Shown one piece after another: positions 1-9,667 of a stretch of DNA of 64,000 bases. Position numbers and translations under genes: made by a program. The DNA is from Planomicrobium okeanokoites (lineage in GTDB: Bacteria; Bacillota; Bacilli; Bacillales_A; Planococcaceae). Location of the stretch: positions 310,001 through 374,000 of the forward strand of contig NZ_QQRS01000004.1 of the NCBI RefSeq assembly GCF_003428875.1, given 5' to 3'. The stretch's first letter is position 1, and each line of letters begins with the position of its first letter. Below the pieces are notes generated by a model. That model ran no database searches. It was not told the DNA's origin and saw only the letters and a program-made list of their open reading frames with translations.

Positions 1-1
1 C

Positions 2-616
2 GGAATCGATGTGCCGGCAGTGATGGGCAGCCGCTCCACATATATGCGTGCTGGGCTTGGCGGTTACCAGGGCCGCGCTTTGGAATCCGGCGATCGACTA
101 GTTATCGGTGAGACAAATGCCGATCAGAAATCGGCTGCTCGCGGCAAGTCGTGGTTCGTGCCTCCACCTCCCTATACTTCCGAACCGGTAATCCGAGTAA
201 TAAAAGGCCGCCAATTCGAAGCGTTTTCTGAAGCCAGCCGGAAACATTTTTTATCTGAAACCTTTACAGTAAACCCCCAATCGGACCGGATGGGCTACCG
301 GCTCGACGGATCTCGCCTGGCACTTGCAGCAGCGCAGGAGATGATATCGGAAGCTGTGGCCTTCGGTTCCATCCAGGTGCCGGCAGACGGCAACCCGATC
401 ATTTTGATGGCTGACCGCCAGACCACTGGCGGCTATCCGAAAATCGCGGAAGTCATCACGGTCGACCTGCCCCTTATCAGCCAGCTGAAACCCGGAGATC
501 ACTTGCGGTTCAATGAAGTCAGCATTGAAGAAGCACAACGTCTTTTGAAGCTTCAAGAGAAAAAGATCAATTGTTTGAAACGGGCTATAGCATTGAAAAA
601 GGAGGAGACAGGATGA
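2..616 (+). CDS. pxpC: 5-oxoprolinase subunit C (PxpC/KipA family), 3' part
   Basis: This is the C-terminal part of a biotin-dependent carboxyltransferase-fold protein of the PxpC/KipA (allophanate hydrolase subunit 2-like) family. The frame is open from base 2, so the 5' end lies outside the window and the apparent GTG at position 11 is internal. Visible family signatures are the GGYQGRAL stretch near the left edge and, near the C-terminus, [14 protein letters not shown]. In the PxpABC complex this subunit works with PxpB and PxpA in ATP-dependent ring opening of 5-oxoproline to glutamate. The stop codon overlaps the pxpA start in an ATGA arrangement, indicating translational coupling. pxpB is expected just upstream but is not visible. 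Confidence 0.88.
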   Translation, partial: GIDVPAVMGSRSTYMRAGLGGYQGRALESGDRLVIGETNADQKSAARGKSWFVPPPPYTSEPVIRVIKGRQFEAFSEASRKHFLSETFTVNPQSDRMGYRLDGSRLALAAAQEMISEAVAFGSIQVPADGNPIILMADRQTTGGYPKIAEVITVDLPLISQLKPGDHLRFNEVSIEEAQRLLKLQEKKINCLKRAIALKKEETG

Positions 617-1383
617 CTTTTAAAGTGGATTTGAATTGTGATATGGGCGAGAGTTTCGGCGTTTATAAACTTGGCCGGGATGAAGAAATCCTGGATTATG
701 CAAGTTCGGCTAACATCGCGTGCGGTTTCCACGCAGGCGACCCGGCGACGATGCGCAAAACGGTGCGGCTGGCGCTCGAAAAAGACGTGGCCATCGGTGC
801 GCACCCAGGTTTTCAGGACCTGCCCGGTTTCGGCCGACGTAATCTTCAGCTGTCAGCACAGGAAATCTATGATATCGTCGTTTACCAAATCGGCGCACTG
901 TCAGCCTTCGTCAATGCGGAAGGCGGCATTCTGCAACACGTCAAAGCTCACGGCGCCCTATACAATATGGCCGCGAGAGATGCTGTATATGCCGGAGCCA
1001 TTGCTGAAGCAGTGTATGACGTAAATCCCGCTTTGATCTTGTACGGGCTCGCCGGCAGTGAACTGGTCACAGCAGGCAATGAAATCGGTCTGCGGACAGC
1101 AAGCGAAGTCTTCTCCGACCGCACCTATCAGAAAGATGGTTCACTTACCCCCCGCTCCGATGCCAACGCTTTGATCACCGATTCCAGTGAAGCGATTGCG
1201 CGGGTCGTGCGGATGGTTAAGGAAGGCAAAGTGCTGACTGTCGGAGGCACAGATACTGAAATGAAAGCCGATACGGTTTGCATTCACGGAGACGGAGTGA
1301 ACGCCCTGAGCTTTGCGGAGCAAATCTCGAAATCGTTGGCAGAAGCTGGAGTTAAAACCGTTAAAGTTTCTGATATTATCTGA
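613..1383 (+). CDS. pxpA: 5-oxoprolinase subunit A (PxpA, LamB/YcsF family)
   Basis: 256-aa LamB/YcsF family protein, now known as PxpA, the subunit that hydrolyses phosphorylated 5-oxoproline. The N-terminus ([17 protein letters not shown]) and the [18 protein letters not shown] and VKAHGALYN motifs are diagnostic of the family. The start is ATG at 613, preceded by GGAGGAG; an upstream in-frame GTG/ATG extension is less likely because it would lie deep inside pxpC. Length is normal for the family (about 250 aa). It forms an operon with pxpC. No terminator is obvious before the next gene. Confidence 0.93.
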   Translation: MTFKVDLNCDMGESFGVYKLGRDEEILDYASSANIACGFHAGDPATMRKTVRLALEKDVAIGAHPGFQDLPGFGRRNLQLSAQEIYDIVVYQIGALSAFVNAEGGILQHVKAHGALYNMAARDAVYAGAIAEAVYDVNPALILYGLAGSELVTAGNEIGLRTASEVFSDRTYQKDGSLTPRSDANALITDSSEAIARVVRMVKEGKVLTVGGTDTEMKADTVCIHGDGVNALSFAEQISKSLAEAGVKTVKVSDII

Positions 1384-1433
1384 AAAGCATGTTCAGGATT
1401 ACCAATAACCTTAGTCAAGGCAGGTGAAAAATT

Positions 1434-3290
1434 TTGAAACAGATAGCAGCCAGGCACCATAGCGCTCAATCATTCATGATGATCGTTTCATTAATCGGCT
1501 GGTCGCTCGCGATTTATTCGCTGCTGCAAATGCCTGTTATTGAGAAACCGTTTGAATTGTTATTTCTTCTGACCTTTATTTTTATTTGTGAACATTACCC
1601 GATGCCGTTCAGAAAAGGGAATTCTTCTTTAACATTTCCGATTATCTTTTTGACTTATCTTATTTATGGCATCGAAATTACAATTGTCCTTTATTTCATA
1701 GGCGTTCTTTTAACCACGTGGATCAATAAGAGGCCGCTCCGAATCATTTTCTTCAATCCCGCTCAACTTATTCTCAGCCTTGCGGGTGCTCATTTTTTCC
1801 AGGAAACTTTCATGCCTTTGTTCAGTGCACCGGAAATGTGGAAGAATTTCGTTTCCTTGTTTATTTTTATCGCTCTTTTTTATCTTATAAATAATTTCAT
1901 CGTTGATATCGTCCTCTTTCTTCGTCCGGAAAAATATACAAAAGAGATTTGGGCAGAAAAAGGGAAAGGCGAACTCTTCAGCTTCAGCATTTCCTTGGTG
2001 TATGGTTTTCTCCTGTATTACCTCGGAAGCCAAAACAGAGGGGAAGTCGATATTTTCACTTATTTCTTCTTCCTCTCCCCTTTAATCTTTCTTGCAATTA
2101 TCAGTTCAATCATTCTGCGCCTTCGTGCAGATAAGCAGCGTTTAAAGGCTTTATTCCATTTTTCTTCCGAATTGAATAAATCCATTCCGACAAAAGAATG
2201 GGACAAAGAGATTAAACTGCTCTTGAGCGAAGTTGTCTTTTATGAAGAAAGCTTCTTGTTTACAAAAGATGAGCAGGAAAATTGGGAGCTGGCATTTTCA
2301 GAAGGCAGCCGCGCCGACCTGGCAGAAGCGCTTAAGGAAGAAGATCTTTCCAAATTGGAGAAAATCCACACGACACAAGTATTCAACAAACAGGACCTGG
2401 ATCAGGCGCCTCTGTCCGGGTGCTTTGACAAAAATATGCAAGCTGCGGTTTATGCCCCGTTACTACTGGATAACGAGCTTATCGGCTGTCTGATCCTGAC
2501 GAAAATACGCACCAACAGTTTTGTGGTGGAAGATGTCCATTCGATTTCGACCATATCCAACCAATTGGCTATTTTCCTTAAGACGCAATTGCTTTTCCGC
2601 GAGAAAGAACAACGGATTTTATTGGAAGAGCGCAACCGCATCGCCCATGATATCCATGATGGCATCGCACAAACTCTGGCCGGTGCCGTTATGAAATTTG
2701 ATAGTGCCGCACGAAAAATCCCATCGAATCCGGAAGAAGCGCAACGGATGATCAATGACAGCAACAATACATTGCGGGAAGGGCTGAAAGAGATACGCGA
2801 TTCAATCTACGCTCTTCGCCCTTACCCTACTGAAAATCTGAGTTTGGATAGTGCCATCCAGAAAAAAATTGATGAAATAAAGAAAAATGGCAATAACGGT
2901 CTTGAGATTTTATTTGAGAAACGCGGCATCCAAACCCAATTAAGTTTATTGACGGAAAAAGTCATTTACTCGATTGCGCAGGAAAGCATTCAAAACTGCA
3001 TAAAACATGCGCAGGCTAGTTCTTTGAATGTCCTGTTGAGTTATCAAAAAGAACAGATTTTCCTGAAAATCAAAGATGATGGAATCGGCTTTTCATTATA
3101 CGAGGCAATGACCACTGCCATGAAAGAACCGCATTACGGAATTTTACAGATGAATGAAGATGCGGCAAAAATTGGAGCAACTCTCCAAATCGAAAGCAGC
3201 GAAACCAAAGGGACGGAAATTATCGTCAGGATACCGAAAATGGGCTTTGAAGGGGGAATAATAAATGATTCAAGTACTGTTGGTGGATGA
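1434..3290 (+). CDS. Membrane sensor histidine kinase (HisKA_3/NarL-type)
   Basis: 618-aa sensor kinase. Residues 1-230 hold about seven hydrophobic membrane segments; residues about 240-385 look like a GAF domain. A HisKA_3 dimerisation helix follows with ERNRIAHDIHDGIAQ (phospho-acceptor predicted as His408), then an HATPase domain with an N-box like QESIQNCIKHA and a DDGIGF G1 box. It starts at TTG 1434 with an AGGTGA ribosome binding site. The 3' end overlaps the response regulator by 26 bases, so they are a co-translated two-component pair. The sensed signal cannot be told from sequence. The adjacent secreted subtilases are possible targets (inference). Confidence 0.9.
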   Translation: MKQIAARHHSAQSFMMIVSLIGWSLAIYSLLQMPVIEKPFELLFLLTFIFICEHYPMPFRKGNSSLTFPIIFLTYLIYGIEITIVLYFIGVLLTTWINKRPLRIIFFNPAQLILSLAGAHFFQETFMPLFSAPEMWKNFVSLFIFIALFYLINNFIVDIVLFLRPEKYTKEIWAEKGKGELFSFSISLVYGFLLYYLGSQNRGEVDIFTYFFFLSPLIFLAIISSIILRLRADKQRLKALFHFSSELNKSIPTKEWDKEIKLLLSEVVFYEESFLFTKDEQENWELAFSEGSRADLAEALKEEDLSKLEKIHTTQVFNKQDLDQAPLSGCFDKNMQAAVYAPLLLDNELIGCLILTKIRTNSFVVEDVHSISTISNQLAIFLKTQLLFREKEQRILLEERNRIAHDIHDGIAQTLAGAVMKFDSAARKIPSNPEEAQRMINDSNNTLREGLKEIRDSIYALRPYPTENLSLDSAIQKKIDEIKKNGNNGLEILFEKRGIQTQLSLLTEKVIYSIAQESIQNCIKHAQASSLNVLLSYQKEQIFLKIKDDGIGFSLYEAMTTAMKEPHYGILQMNEDAAKIGATLQIESSETKGTEIIVRIPKMGFEGGIINDSSTVGG

Positions 3291-3900
3291 CCATGCAATT
3301 CTGAGGGATGGTTTAAAAACGCTGATTGCTCAGGAAGAAGATATGGAAGTAATGGGTGAAGCGACAGGCAATATTCAATTGATGGAGATGCTGCCGAAAG
3401 TTCAGCCCGATATCATCATGATGGATATCAACATGCAAGAGATGAATGGCATAGAATTGACACGTTGGGTAAAAAGCAATTATCCGGTCATCAAAATCAT
3501 TATTTTGACTATGTACAATAACGATGAATATTTCATGGCCGCCATCCGTGAAGGCGCTGACGGCTATCTGCTGAAAGACTCCCCTTCCAAAGACGTAATC
3601 GGAGCTATTCGGACAGTGGCAGGCGGTGAATCGGTCATACCTCCGGCAATGACCAAAAAGTTGATGTCCATGCACAAGCAGGACAATTCAGAAGAAGATA
3701 ATTCCCTGACACCGCGTGAAATGGAGGTCTTATTGGCGCTTGTTGAAGGCCTATCCAATAAAGATATCGCTTCCCGCCTCTACATCAGTGATAAGACGGT
3801 CAAAATCCATGTCAGCAATATCTTCAAAAAGTTTGATGTGAAAAGCCGCTCACAGGCAATCATTTTTGCCGTTCAAAACAATCTGGTGCCTTTAAGATAA
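3265..3900 (+). CDS. Response regulator, NarL/FixJ family
   Basis: 211-aa response regulator. The receiver domain (1-120) has the acidic pair VDDH, phospho-acceptor Asp54 (MMDINM), a Thr in ILTMY and Lys in LLKD. The C-terminal LuxR-type helix-turn-helix (about 145-205) has LTPREMEVLLALVEGLSNKDIA and ISDKTVKIHVSNI. The start ATG is preceded by AGGGGG. It is the partner of the overlapping kinase. DesR/LiaR-like regulators of this family bind short inverted repeats; a 16-bp palindrome lies in the following terminator and a related one precedes the second subtilase. Confidence 0.93.
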   Translation: MIQVLLVDDHAILRDGLKTLIAQEEDMEVMGEATGNIQLMEMLPKVQPDIIMMDINMQEMNGIELTRWVKSNYPVIKIIILTMYNNDEYFMAAIREGADGYLLKDSPSKDVIGAIRTVAGGESVIPPAMTKKLMSMHKQDNSEEDNSLTPREMEVLLALVEGLSNKDIASRLYISDKTVKIHVSNIFKKFDVKSRSQAIIFAVQNNLVPLR

Positions 3901-3912
3901 AATACTCCGAGA

Positions 3913-3955
3913 GCCGTACCCTCTACTACCTAAGTAGTAGAGGGTACGGCTTTTT
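3913..3955 (+). terminator. Intrinsic terminator after the two-component operon
   Basis: A perfect 16-bp inverted repeat (3913-3928 with 3935-3950, loop CCTAAG) is followed by five T residues. It separates the kinase/regulator operon from the subtilase genes. The inner part reads TACTACCTAAGTAGTA, a palindrome that could also be a protein-binding site. Confidence 0.93.
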
Positions 3956-4052
3956 GAGTAGGTGAAAATACGTCACGCGATGAATGGCGTAATAACGGAA
4001 TAAATGAAATTATTATATGTAGAAATATTCTGAAAAAATAGGAGGATTAATC

Positions 4053-5513
4053 ATGAAGAGATTTCTCATCGTTATCAGCGCCATCTGTTTAGCACTCGGA
4101 CTCGCATTCAATCCCTTTTCTCTCCACCAAAAATCTTCAGCTTTCAGCGAAGAGACAGTAATTGACTCCAAATTACAGGAGTTATTGCAAAACCGGCTGA
4201 CTCCCATCGAGGTGCTCATTACCTTTAAAAACGTCGATAGTCCGGATGCCGGAAGTATTCAATTACTGGAAAGCCTCGGCATTACCAATGCAGTCCTTTT
4301 TCAAAGCCTGCCAATTGCCGGCGCGCTGCTGACTCCTGCGCAAATCGAAAAATTGTCGGCTTCTGAAGGAATTCAATCTATTTATTACAATGCCCCTCTT
4401 CAATATGATAATGAAACATCCACATCTTTGACTGGAGTCGACCAAGTACGTGAAGACGCCGATTTCCAAGCCGCTAACGGCGGTTTGCCGATCACTGGTG
4501 AAAATATCGGTGTAGTCATCAATGACAGCGGTGTAGACGGCACACATAAAGATCATGAGCTCGGCAAAAACCTGGTACAGAATGTCATGGCCAATATCAA
4601 CTTGAACAGCACAATCGGATTGCTTCCGGTTGCCTACCTGGAAAACGTGCCTAACACCGACTCCACTTCCGGCCACGGTACGCATGTAACTGGGACAGTC
4701 GGCGGAACAGGCGCTATGTCAGGAGGTAAATACGAAGGCGTTGCGCCTGGGGCAAATCTCATCGGTTATGGATCCGGGGCAGCAATCGCCATTATGGATA
4801 CCATCGGCGGCTTCGACTATGCCCTTACCCACCAAAACGAATACAATATCCGTGTCATCACGAACTCATGGGGCGACACGAGTGATTCCAATACAGACTT
4901 TGATCCGAACCATCCGATCAACATCGCAACCAAAAAATTATACGAACGCGGTATCACCACCGTTTTTTCAGCAGGGAATTCAGGTCCCGGGGAGTCGACC
5001 ATTTCCGGAAACTATAAAAAAGCCCCGTGGGTCGTTACGGTCGCAGCAGGTGATTCTTCTATGAACCTGGCAGATTTTTCATCACGTGGCGTTGAAGCCA
5101 AAGGCGGCACTGTAGTAATCGATGGCGAAACATTCACTTGGGCAGATCGTCCGACTGTTACCGCGCCAGGAGTCGACATTGTATCAACACGTGTAGTTAC
5201 GCCTTTATCAGCTTTGAGTCTTGAGCAGGATGCATCCGGAATCTCACCGGCCCACCTTCCGTATTACACGACTTTCAGTGGAACATCGATGGCCGCTCCG
5301 CATGTAGCAGGCATCATAGCTCTGATTCTTGAAGTGGATCCGACCCTTTCGCCCGCTGAAATAAAAGAGCTATTGCAACAGAGTGCCACGCCTATGCCTG
5401 GGTATGAAAACTGGGAGGCTGGTGCCGGCTATGTAAATGCCTATGAAGCGATCACGTTATTAAAAGCTGACACCGCCACAGCAACAACTTCGAAAAAAAA
5501 TGCCAAAAAATGA
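4053..5513 (+). CDS. Secreted subtilisin-like serine protease (S8), short paralogue
   Basis: 486-aa S8 family protease. A lysine-led hydrophobic signal peptide occupies about residues 1-30; residues about 33-120 look like an inhibitor-type prodomain. The catalytic triad is complete: Asp158 (INDSGVDGTH), His208 (GHGTHVTG) and Ser412 (SGTSMAAPH), with oxyanion Asn309 (SAGNSGPGE). The protein ends soon after the catalytic domain in a lysine-rich tail, with no wall anchor, so it is probably released. AGGAGG precedes the ATG. It is a tandem paralogue of the next gene, which has an extra C-terminal region. Likely an exported nutritional or processing protease. Confidence 0.93.
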   Translation: MKRFLIVISAICLALGLAFNPFSLHQKSSAFSEETVIDSKLQELLQNRLTPIEVLITFKNVDSPDAGSIQLLESLGITNAVLFQSLPIAGALLTPAQIEKLSASEGIQSIYYNAPLQYDNETSTSLTGVDQVREDADFQAANGGLPITGENIGVVINDSGVDGTHKDHELGKNLVQNVMANINLNSTIGLLPVAYLENVPNTDSTSGHGTHVTGTVGGTGAMSGGKYEGVAPGANLIGYGSGAAIAIMDTIGGFDYALTHQNEYNIRVITNSWGDTSDSNTDFDPNHPINIATKKLYERGITTVFSAGNSGPGESTISGNYKKAPWVVTVAAGDSSMNLADFSSRGVEAKGGTVVIDGETFTWADRPTVTAPGVDIVSTRVVTPLSALSLEQDASGISPAHLPYYTTFSGTSMAAPHVAGIIALILEVDPTLSPAEIKELLQQSATPMPGYENWEAGAGYVNAYEAITLLKADTATATTSKKNAKK

Positions 5514-5522
5514 TTTTTTACC

Positions 5523-5549
5523 GCCCCTTTACCCAAAGGGGCTTTTTTT
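5523..5549 (+). terminator. Intrinsic terminator between the two subtilase genes
   Basis: GCCCCTTT (5523-5530) pairs with AAAGGGGC (5535-5542) across an ACCC loop, followed by seven T. The second protease therefore probably has its own promoter in the 137 bases that follow. Confidence 0.9.
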
Positions 5550-5686
5550 ATGCTACTCCTTTGGTAGTAAATCAGGTAGGCCAAGGGGGTTTAAAAAATA
5601 CACCCTTTGCGTAATAGGCAAAATTATGCTGCCGGATGATAATTAAATAGAAGTTTTCAAACTATTTCGAAAAGGAGAATGTGTAA

Positions 5687-8143
5687 ATGAAAAAAATTCT
5701 GTTGATCGTCCTGATGTTATTTCTTATCTTCCCGGCTTTTTCGTCCGTTAATGCAAACAGCACAGTATCTGCCACTGCCACAGCAGTAGACGAAAAAGTC
5801 TGGGCTGCTCTCGGTGATGCCGAAGTTGCCCAGGTAATTATCACTTTCCGGGGAGATGAAAAGCCCACAGAAGCGCAGCTGTCCCTGTTGGAAGGGTTAG
5901 GAATTGAATCCGCCATCAGCATGCAGAGCCTTCCGATTGTGGGCGCTCTCGCAACTAAACAGCAAGTCGAACAACTGGCAGACAATGAACAAGTGCAATC
6001 TGTTTATCTTAATGAAAAATTGGAATATTTCAATGCCGACGCCAACCTGATTACAGGCGTCGATAAAGCACAACAGGATGATTCATTCAGAAAATTGAAC
6101 GGCGGCCTGCCGGTTTCCGGTGACGGCATCGGCGTTGTCGTCAACGACAGCGGTGTCGATGGCACGCATAAAGACCATGAACTGGGCAGGAATTTGGTAC
6201 AGAACGTTCTGGGAACTACAAATCTTCAAAGCATCACAGGTTTACTCCCTGTTTCTTACACAGAAAATGTGCCTAACACCGATACCAACTCTGGTCACGG
6301 AACGCACGTGGCAGGCACAGTTGGCGGGACAGGCGCACTTTCAGGAGGAAAATACGAAGGTGCCGCACCCGGCGCTGACCTGATCGGTTACGGTTCAGGT
6401 GGAGCTTTGTTCGTTCTTGATGGCATCGGTGGCTTCGATTACGCCGTTACGCATCAGAACGAATACAATATCCGCGTCATCACAAACTCATGGGGCTCTT
6501 CAGGCGACTTCGATCCGAACCATCCGATCAATCTTGCCAGCAAGAAAGCCTATGACCGTGGAATCGTTGTTTTATTCGCAGCAGGAAATGAAGGTCCCGG
6601 CGAAAACACGCATAATCCATACGCTAAAGCACCATGGGTGATTTCAGTGGGTGCTGGTGAGAAAGACGGCACGCTCGCTGATTTCTCGTCACGCGGAACA
6701 AAAGACGTTGGCGGCACGTTTGATCTGCACGGCAAAACGTGGACATGGGAAGACTCTCCTTCTATCGTAGCTCCAGGCGTTGACATCGTTTCCACCAGAA
6801 CGGTTTCACCACTTACCGCTTTGGCCGCTGATGCCGATGCTGCCGCCATTGAACCGGCATACTTGCCTTATTACACAACGATGAGCGGTACTTCAATGGC
6901 TACGCCGCACGTAGCAGGAATCACCGCCTTATTATTGGAAGCAGATCCAGCACTGTCACCTGACGAAGTAAAAACAGTTCTTCAGCAGACAGCAACGAAC
7001 ATGCCTGGCTATGAATCATGGGAAGTCGGAGCAGGTTATGTGAATGCTTACGCAGCTATCGACGCCGTATTCAACAATAAAACATACGGCGAAACGTTAA
7101 ATAGCGAAACAGTATTCAATGCCAACGTTTCGGAACAGACCAGCCAGGAGGAGTTTGCTGTGGAATATATCGCTTCTGTGAGTTCACAGCACACATTTAC
7201 TGTTGAAGAAGGCGTTTCGACAGTCGCGGCAAAAGCGAACGCAGCCGGTTTGCTTGAAGCCACAGGCAATCCAGTGAACTTAGTGTTGATTTCGCCAGAC
7301 GGAACGGAATACAGTTCAGGGATCAGCCTGCTATTCGCGACTACCTATGACCGTACAGTTATTGTAAACAACCCGCAGGCCGGTGAATGGAAAGCTGAAG
7401 TTCGCGGCTTGCGCGGAGATGAACTGAATCCGGTCGGACTGGCTTTGCCGGAAACTGTCAAAGGCACATTAGCCTTTACAAAAGTGAACGAGATAACGGG
7501 TCTGACTGATATTTCTGGCCACCCTGCAGAACCGGCAATCGCTATGGGCGTTAAGAACCGTCTTTTCGATTCCAACTCAAAAGGCCAGTTCAGACCGGAT
7601 GATAAATTGACGCGTGCAGACCTTGCCACTTATTTGGTAATGGGTGCTGAGATCCGACAAAGCCTTCCTGCAACACCAAGCTTTACCGATACAGACTCTG
7701 CCGTTACACCCTACGCTGAAGCAGTTACAGCAAAAGGAGCAGCGTTCCGTGATTACGGACAAGTGTTCAACGGCGTCATGAAAGCCAAAGACAACGGAAC
7801 TTTCAATCCGAAAGGCAATGTAACGAAAGCCGAACTTGCCTACTCACTGGTGCAAAGCCTTGGTTTGCAAAAACAGGCAGAAGCATTCAGCGGCGCTGTC
7901 ACGGTTCAGTATAAAGATGAACGTGTTGCCATCAAAGATCAGGACAGTATTCCTGCTGATTTAAAACCATATGTCCAGCTCGCGTTGGATTTGAATATTC
8001 TTAACGCTCAATTCTCTGTGACACAAGGAAAATACGATTTGAAGCCGACGGTAGAAGCTGTCTTCAACCCTGGCGAACAAGTTCTGCGCGGTGATTTTGC
8101 TGTAGCATTCAGCCGCCAGTATGAAGCATTTTTCACAAATTAA
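5687..8143 (+). CDS. Secreted subtilisin-like protease with PPC-like and SLH-like C-terminal region
   Basis: 818-aa S8 protease, paralogous to the preceding gene over the first 460 residues. Signal peptide (about 1-24), prodomain, then Asp154 (VNDSGVDGTH), His204 (GHGTHVAG), Asn301 (AAGNEGPGE) and Ser403 (SGTSMATPH). Residues about 470-600 resemble a beta-sandwich pre-peptidase C-terminal (PPC) type domain (VNLVLISPDGTEY, NPQAGEWKAEV). Residues about 600-815 carry S-layer-homology-like repeats (GQFRPDDKLTRADLATYL; GTFNPKGNVTKAELAYSL). This suggests attachment to secondary wall polymers, in contrast to the short paralogue. An AAAGGAGAATG ribosome binding site precedes the ATG. Confidence 0.92.
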   Translation: MKKILLIVLMLFLIFPAFSSVNANSTVSATATAVDEKVWAALGDAEVAQVIITFRGDEKPTEAQLSLLEGLGIESAISMQSLPIVGALATKQQVEQLADNEQVQSVYLNEKLEYFNADANLITGVDKAQQDDSFRKLNGGLPVSGDGIGVVVNDSGVDGTHKDHELGRNLVQNVLGTTNLQSITGLLPVSYTENVPNTDTNSGHGTHVAGTVGGTGALSGGKYEGAAPGADLIGYGSGGALFVLDGIGGFDYAVTHQNEYNIRVITNSWGSSGDFDPNHPINLASKKAYDRGIVVLFAAGNEGPGENTHNPYAKAPWVISVGAGEKDGTLADFSSRGTKDVGGTFDLHGKTWTWEDSPSIVAPGVDIVSTRTVSPLTALAADADAAAIEPAYLPYYTTMSGTSMATPHVAGITALLLEADPALSPDEVKTVLQQTATNMPGYESWEVGAGYVNAYAAIDAVFNNKTYGETLNSETVFNANVSEQTSQEEFAVEYIASVSSQHTFTVEEGVSTVAAKANAAGLLEATGNPVNLVLISPDGTEYSSGISLLFATTYDRTVIVNNPQAGEWKAEVRGLRGDELNPVGLALPETVKGTLAFTKVNEITGLTDISGHPAEPAIAMGVKNRLFDSNSKGQFRPDDKLTRADLATYLVMGAEIRQSLPATPSFTDTDSAVTPYAEAVTAKGAAFRDYGQVFNGVMKAKDNGTFNPKGNVTKAELAYSLVQSLGLQKQAEAFSGAVTVQYKDERVAIKDQDSIPADLKPYVQLALDLNILNAQFSVTQGKYDLKPTVEAVFNPGEQVLRGDFAVAFSRQYEAFFTN

Positions 8144-8146
8144 TCG

Positions 8147-8192
8147 AAAACCCGCAAAACTGCCTGAAATGGCTGTTTGCGGGTTTTTATTT
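8147..8192 (+). terminator. Intrinsic terminator after the SLH-like subtilase
   Basis: AAAACCCGCAAA (8147-8158) pairs with TTTGCGGGTTTT (8176-8187), with further T residues downstream. It lies directly after the protease stop codon. Confidence 0.9.
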
Positions 8193-8227
8193 TTGTTCGC
8201 CTCTGCTGCTTCAGAACAGTTTTAACT

Positions 8228-8845
8228 TCAGTCCAATTCTTTTTGTATCCTTATCACTACCTGCTTCAAATAGGAAGCTCCGTGGGGCACGAGATCCGCC
8301 AATGCAACACTTTTCCGTGACGGCGTATGCGAAGAGGCAAGTTCATCCGTACTTTCGATTCTTTCCTTGTCACCCATGCATAAATGATAGAAATCCTGAA
8401 AATCGAATTTGAACATGCCCGCCACTTCTTCTTTCTGGAAGCGGTAGGCTCCGTTCAAATCGTGCGCTGTTTTATACAGGAAAACATGGCATCTTTCGTT
8501 GTCTTTGAAATTTTTCAACGACAGCTGGTCTTTGATGACACCCAAAGAAATCAAATCCTCAAACTTCACATCAATCCCCAGTTCCTCTTCGATTTCCCTG
8601 ACTCCATCCACGATCGATTCGTGTGCAAGAATATGACCCGCTGCGCTGATATCCAGCAGATCGGGAAAATCCTTTTTGTCAGAGCTGCGCAATTGCAGAT
8701 GGATATACGGCGTGCCGTCCACGATTTCCACAATCCAGCAATGGAACGTCTCGTGCCATAAACCTTTTATATGTATTTCTTCACGCGTTGCGATTCTGAT
8801 CGGCGTGCCGTCTTCCTCGCAAGCCATGATCATTTCTTCATCCAT
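8228..8845 (-). CDS. Nudix hydrolase family protein
   Basis: 205-aa protein with a Nudix-type core. The segment GHILAHESIVDGVREIEEELGI matches the Nudix box in arrangement, with the REIEEE catalytic helix, although the spacing between the first Glu and Arg is one residue shorter than the textbook pattern. The N-terminal region (GLWHETFHCWIVE) resembles the IPP isomerase-like/YfcD branch, whose members hydrolyse nucleotide-sugar or related diphosphates. The substrate cannot be assigned. Monocistronic on the minus strand; a GAGG-like ribosome binding site precedes the ATG. Confidence 0.85.
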   Translation of the reverse strand: MDEEMIMACEEDGTPIRIATREEIHIKGLWHETFHCWIVEIVDGTPYIHLQLRSSDKKDFPDLLDISAAGHILAHESIVDGVREIEEELGIDVKFEDLISLGVIKDQLSLKNFKDNERCHVFLYKTAHDLNGAYRFQKEEVAGMFKFDFQDFYHLCMGDKERIESTDELASSHTPSRKSVALADLVPHGASYLKQVVIRIQKELD

Positions 8846-8884
8846 TCATTCAAACCTCTTTTCTTAATTGAAACGGAAAAGGTC

Positions 8885-9667
8885 TCAGGATGAAGGGGAT
8901 TTGCTGAGACCCTTAAAATATTCCAGCGATTCTTTTAAAAGCGTTTTATCATAACCGCTCTTCTCGTGGATCCGCGCCACCCATTCATCAATCGTTTCCA
9001 GTGGTGGGTCTTCAACGAGTCCATGGCTCGTGCTTAAAAAGCTTTTCCAATCGTCGAATTCCCAATGCGCAATTTCATTGCCCCATGGCAAACGAACCTC
9101 CAGCAGCGGTTTCGGATACACATGGCTCTGCGAGTAATCCGCCGCCGCCAGAAATTCCTTCATCGGCACCGGAAGGGATGAATAAACCTGCGTTGAAAAC
9201 TTGCCGTTCGGCCGGTGATAAACCACTTGAAAATGATCATTTTCCGGCAGCACCTGCACCTCAGCACCCGGAAAAAAGCCTGCCAGCTTTTCATCGGTGT
9301 AAGCCTCGTCATCACCATCGATCAAAATCGGCTGCAGCCACTGGTCTCCCAGATCACACAAGAATCGTCGGCCAATGCGGTCGACAGCCATGACCGCCGC
9401 ATGGTCATCCCCCGTCCCCAGCTCACTGCCGATCGGATAAGCTTTTATGCCTGCTTCTTTGAATGCCTCCAATAACCAGATCGCCAAATCAAAGCAATTC
9501 CCTGTTACGCCGAACTCTTCACGATGCTGTTTCATAGTTTCAACATCCCGCTGTTTCCGGTTCCCCCGTTTCGAATAGAGCCACGCCTTCGTCAGTGTTT
9601 CCATCGGAAAGCCGTCGAATTTCCGCCATACGGCCAGTATCTCTTCAGATGCTTTCATCTTATTCAC
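8885..9667 (-). CDS. Transglutaminase/arylamine N-acetyltransferase-like protein
   Basis: 260-aa protein without a signal peptide. It shows a possible papain-like triad in the right order and spacing: Cys58 in GNCFDLAIWLL, His89 in DDHAAVMAV and Asp105 in FLCDLGDQW. This is the arrangement of transglutaminase-like and arylamine N-acetyltransferase folds. I do not recognise a specific family member, and activity is inference. Its start overlaps the end of the TIMP-like gene upstream by 4 bases, so the two are probably co-translated. Confidence 0.65.
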   Translation of the reverse strand: MNKMKASEEILAVWRKFDGFPMETLTKAWLYSKRGNRKQRDVETMKQHREEFGVTGNCFDLAIWLLEAFKEAGIKAYPIGSELGTGDDHAAVMAVDRIGRRFLCDLGDQWLQPILIDGDDEAYTDEKLAGFFPGAEVQVLPENDHFQVVYHRPNGKFSTQVYSSLPVPMKEFLAAADYSQSHVYPKPLLEVRLPWGNEIAHWEFDDWKSFLSTSHGLVEDPPLETIDEWVARIHEKSGYDKTLLKESLEYFKGLSKSPSS

